From positions 1,002,939-1,066,938 of the forward strand of contig NZ_AP028056.1 in the NCBI RefSeq assembly GCF_030297015.1: a DNA stretch of 64,000 bases. The letters run 5' to 3'. Below the pieces are notes generated by a model that saw only the letters and a program-made list of their open reading frames with translations, was not told the DNA's origin and did no database searches. Source of the stretch: Brooklawnia propionicigenes. GTDB lineage: Bacteria > Actinomycetota > Actinomycetes > Propionibacteriales > Propionibacteriaceae. The first letter of the stretch is position 1; each line of letters starts with the position of its first letter. This document shows positions 61,522-64,000 of the stretch, piece by piece. The position numbers and the translations under genes are program-made.

Positions 61522-62183
61522 GCTTCGGCTCCTGCCGGCCGGGCTCCCCCGGCGATCGCTGTCTGTTCCCCGATGGCGGCGGCATCGTCGGGGTGGTGGG
61601 CGAGGACGAGCACCACATTCGGCTGCGCGATGTCGGTCACCACGCGGGCCTGTTCCTCACTGAGGACGCGGACCTGTTCGTCGTGCTCACCGAGCCGTTC
61701 GGCCAGCACATAGCTGCGTCCCAGGCCGGCGGTGGCGGCCACGATCTGCGGCAGACCCGTGCGTCCATCGGTCAACAGGCCCACCTTCGGATGGGTGCGC
61801 AGCGCCTCGAGTGCCGGCGCCGGATCGTTGCCGTGCAACGAGACGAGCAGGGCGTCGTCCCAGGGCAGCGCGACCGCGGCGAAGGCGAGTTGGAGCGAGG
61901 TGACCGTCGGGACGACGCGCACCTTCAGCCCCGCCGCGCGAATGCGCCGCACGACCCCGTAGAACAGCGGGTCTCCCGAGGCGATGACCACCGCCCGATC
62001 CTCGGCAGGCAGCTCCTGGAGGGCGTCGATGGCAGGCCCGATGCGGCCCAGGACGATGCGGCGATCGTCCGGCACACCGAGCGCATCGAGGTGCCGCTGC
62101 CCGCCCACCACCAGGGAGGCACCGGCGACGGCTTCGCGTAGTCCGGCGCTGGGGGCGCCGATGTAACCGTAGACGGTGATCAT
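61518..62183 (-). CDS. cbiE: Precorrin-6Y C5-methyltransferase subunit CbiE
   Basis: SAM-dependent methyltransferase of 221 residues acting on C5 of the macrocycle. It has the family opening VYGYIGAPSAGLREAVAGAS, IASGDPLFYGVVRRI and LHGNDPAPALEAL. CbiT supplies the C15 step from 53152. It overlaps its neighbours by four bases on each side. Confidence 0.9.
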   Translation of the reverse strand: MITVYGYIGAPSAGLREAVAGASLVVGGQRHLDALGVPDDRRIVLGRIGPAIDALQELPAEDRAVVIASGDPLFYGVVRRIRAAGLKVRVVPTVTSLQLAFAAVALPWDDALLVSLHGNDPAPALEALRTHPKVGLLTDGRTGLPQIVAATAGLGRSYVLAERLGEHDEQVRVLSEEQARVVTDIAQPNVVLVLAHHPDDAAAIGEQTAIAGGARPAGAEA

Positions 62184-63088
62184 GCCTGGGCGCCCTTCTC
62201 GGCAAGTTCGCGCGCGGCGACCGGGTCGGCATCGCGGTACTCGTGCCGGAAACCGGGATGGTAGAGATGGCTGCGCTTGGCCAGCGGGGTTTCGGCCAGC
62301 GCGGGACCGACCAGGATCACGGTGTGCTTCCAGAACTTGTGCTCTTTCATGGTGGCGGCCAACTGATCGAGCCGGCAGCGCACCATCACCTCGTCGGGCC
62401 AGGTCACCTGGTGGCCGATGATGACCGGGGTGTCCGGCGGATAGCCGCCGGCCAGCAGCTCCCGCTGCAGGGTGTGGCTGCGCGCCGCGGACAGGTAGAG
62501 CGCCATCGTGGTGCCGTGGGCGGCGAATTCGCGGACACTCTCGCGCGGCGGCATCGGCGTGCGGCCGCCCTCCAGCCGGGTGAGGATCAACGACTGCGAG
62601 ACCTCCGGCAAGGTGATCTCGACATCGGAGCGGGCTGCGGCGGCGGAGAAGGCCGAGACACCCGGAATCGACTCGTAGGCGATGCCGAGCCTGCGGAGTA
62701 GTTCGCGCTGTTCGGCGGTGGCGCCGTAGATGGCCGGGTCGCCGGTGTGTACGCGAGCGACCAGCAGGCCCTCGTCGCGGGCCCGCTCGTAGAGGGGGGT
62801 GATGTCTTCGAGCGAGGCGGACGCCGAGTCGACCAACAGCGCGTCCGGCTTGTGGTCGGCCACGATCTCGGCGTTGACCAGGGACGACGCCCAGATGATG
62901 ATGTCGGCGGCCGCGATCGTCCGGGCACCGCGCACGGTGATCAGGTCGGCTGCGCCCGGGCCGGCGCCGACGAAGACGACCTTGCCCTGGCCGGGTTCAC
63001 CGCCGGCCGGTGGAATCACCGTGTACTGGGCGCGGCCTTCGGCCTGCGGCTCGGTGGCGTCTGATTCAGCCGCTGGTTGCTGGTTCAC
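62180..63088 (-). CDS. cobM: Precorrin-4 C11-methyltransferase (CobM/CbiF)
   Basis: Methylates C11 of precorrin-4. The 302-residue protein has a disordered first 45 residues, then VVFVGAGPGAADLITVRGAR, VARVHTGDPAIYGATAEQ, IPGVSAFSAAAA and RTPMPPRESVREFAAHGTTMA, the CobM/CbiF signature. The GTG at 63088 overlaps the cobI stop (GTGA) and was chosen over a longer frame to 63124. It overlaps cbiE by four bases. Confidence 0.93.
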   Translation of the reverse strand: MNQQPAAESDATEPQAEGRAQYTVIPPAGGEPGQGKVVFVGAGPGAADLITVRGARTIAAADIIIWASSLVNAEIVADHKPDALLVDSASASLEDITPLYERARDEGLLVARVHTGDPAIYGATAEQRELLRRLGIAYESIPGVSAFSAAAARSDVEITLPEVSQSLILTRLEGGRTPMPPRESVREFAAHGTTMALYLSAARSHTLQRELLAGGYPPDTPVIIGHQVTWPDEVMVRCRLDQLAATMKEHKFWKHTVILVGPALAETPLAKRSHLYHPGFRHEYRDADPVAARELAEKGAQA

Positions 63089-63846
63089 AGCCGTTCTCCT
63101 CGTCCGCCACGCTTGGCCGGCCACAGCACGCTGGTGAAGTAGGGGGCGCTGTCCAGTTCACTGACCGCGCTGATCTGCTCCGCGGGCAGCCCGACGTCGA
63201 TTCCTGCTACGGCGTCGTCGCCGATCTCGGCCAGATGCGCCCGCAACTCGGGCAGATAGCGTCCGGCCTTGTACACCACGCAGGTGTCGGCCACCTCGGC
63301 GACCTTCAGCAGTGGCTCGATGCCCCTCTTGAGCGGGACGAGCGCCAGCACCTCGTCGCCTTCGACCAGCGGGGTGCGGCTGGCCGCGGCCAGCGCCTGC
63401 ATGGCGGTGATGCCGGGGATGACCTCGACCCGCAGATCAGCAACCTTCTCGCGCACCGATGAGGCCAGATAGCTGAAGGTGGAGTAGACCGACGGGTCCC
63501 CGATGGTTGCGAAGCCGATGGTCGTGGCACCAGCATCGAACGAGGCCACGGCCTGATCTGCCGAGGCCTGCCACGAGGCGGCGCGCCGTTTCGTCACACC
63601 GGTGCGGTCGGCCATCGAGAACGGAATACGCACGATGCGCTCGGCCACGTCGGGGCAGGCGGCGAGCACGATCGTCTCGGCTCGTCCGGCGCCGGAGCCG
63701 CTCGCTTCGGTGGCGGGCACCAGGATGCGTTCACAGTGGCGCAGCGCGTTGACCGCTTTGACGGTGATGAGTTCGGGATCACCGGGGCCGACCCCGATGC
63801 CGAAGAGGATGTGGGGGCGCGTCGTGGGCTGGGCGGCTTCGCTCAA
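63085..63846 (-). CDS. cobI: Precorrin-2 C20-methyltransferase (CobI/CbiL)
   Basis: Methylates C20 of precorrin-2 or cobalt-factor II. The 253-residue protein has ILFGIGVGPGDPELITVKAV, TIGDPSVYSTFSYLA and VIPGITAMQALAAASRTPLV. The start is the TTG at 63846, with AAGGAG five bases upstream; the open frame to 63933 runs through the riboswitch. It is the first gene of the minus-strand corrin operon, directly after the riboswitch at the right edge. Confidence 0.92.
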   Translation of the reverse strand: MSEAAQPTTRPHILFGIGVGPGDPELITVKAVNALRHCERILVPATEASGSGAGRAETIVLAACPDVAERIVRIPFSMADRTGVTKRRAASWQASADQAVASFDAGATTIGFATIGDPSVYSTFSYLASSVREKVADLRVEVIPGITAMQALAAASRTPLVEGDEVLALVPLKRGIEPLLKVAEVADTCVVYKAGRYLPELRAHLAEIGDDAVAGIDVGLPAEQISAVSELDSAPYFTSVLWPAKRGGRGERL

Positions 63847-63859
63847 TTCGACTCCTTGC

Positions 63860-64000
63860 GATCCCCTCAGCCGGGGGACCTGATCTGCAGGAACGCGAAG
63901 GCCAGTCGACCGGGCTTGCCGCGCGTAGCGCATGCTTCGGGCATGCAGCAGGGCGGACCACCGTTGCGGGACAGCGCCGGAATCTCACCGGCTTCGCTTG
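63860..64000 (-). promoter_or_regulatory. Cobalamin riboswitch upstream of cobI (5' end cut by window)
   Basis: The minus strand contains AAGCCGGTGAGATTCCGGCG followed by CTGTCCCGCAAC (complement of 63963-63994) and a B12 box AAGCCCGGTCGACTGGCC (63900-63917). Downstream a TCCCC/GGGGA hairpin (63862-63878) ends just before the AAGGAG ribosome site. That fits a translational switch that hides the site when B12 is bound. The 5' part of the aptamer lies beyond 64000. Confidence 0.88.

Overview
The window is high-GC DNA with actinobacterial gene content: a WhiB4-type regulator, MurJ with a long N-terminal extension, a translational-type ileS T-box, DUF1707 proteins, and a large cobalamin locus joined to ethanolamine degradation. 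The mixture (corrin genes with CbiX, CbiG and fused Cob enzymes, cobalt uptake CbiMNQO, ethanolamine ammonia-lyase) points to a Propionibacteriaceae-like organism. Genus cannot be fixed from sequence alone.

Layout. 1-6.2 kb: minus-strand operon pta-adh-eutA-eutB-eutC (eutC cut by the window edge) for B12-dependent ethanolamine breakdown. 6.4-10.2 kb: whiB4, a class A penicillin-binding protein, a metallophosphoesterase and tRNA-Pro(CGG). 10.17-15.6 kb: an accessory block directly 3' of the tRNA. It holds a 79-bp tandem duplication, an AbiEi/AbiEii toxin-antitoxin pair with a candidate operator, an HNH endonuclease of restriction type, a complete IS1634-like element flanked by a 31-bp direct repeat, and a lone HigA-like regulator. 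15.7-25 kb: a DUF4272 protein, murJ, aspartate kinase, MgtC-like and PfpI-like proteins, and a three-gene ABC importer. 25-29 kb: purine salvage and sugar-phosphate genes (add, phosphohexomutase, deoD) with a striking 60-bp palindrome. 29-37 kb: a CitAB/DcuSR-like two-component system divergent from a GntP-type permease, a quinone reductase, and a calcium-type P-ATPase. 37-46.9 kb: ileS with its T-box, recR, ebfC, dnaX, the SRP RNA, a universal stress protein and a flavin monooxygenase. 46.9-64 kb: the cobalamin locus.

Cobalamin logic. CobA makes precorrin-2, CbiX inserts cobalt early, and CobI, CobJ, CobM, CbiE, CbiT, CbiG, CobF, CobK and CobH build the corrin ring. CobB and CobQ amidate it, CobO adenosylates it, a CobC-like domain supplies the linker, and CbiMNQO imports cobalt. 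Two cobalamin riboswitches control the locus, one before cbiM and one before cobI at the right edge. Several enzymes are fused (CobB-CobC, CobQ-CobO, CbiG-CobJ, CbiX-precorrin-2 dehydrogenase). The set mixes early-cobalt enzymes (CbiX, CbiG) with CobF, normally a marker of the oxygen-dependent route, and no CbiD is seen here. The product is the cofactor that the ethanolamine ammonia-lyase at the other end of the window needs.

The most unusual items are the hybrid corrin gene set with its fusions, the tRNA-Pro island with its tandem repeat and IS long duplication, the 60-bp palindrome, and the ultrashort ileS T-box. I did not find a wholly new system that I can defend.
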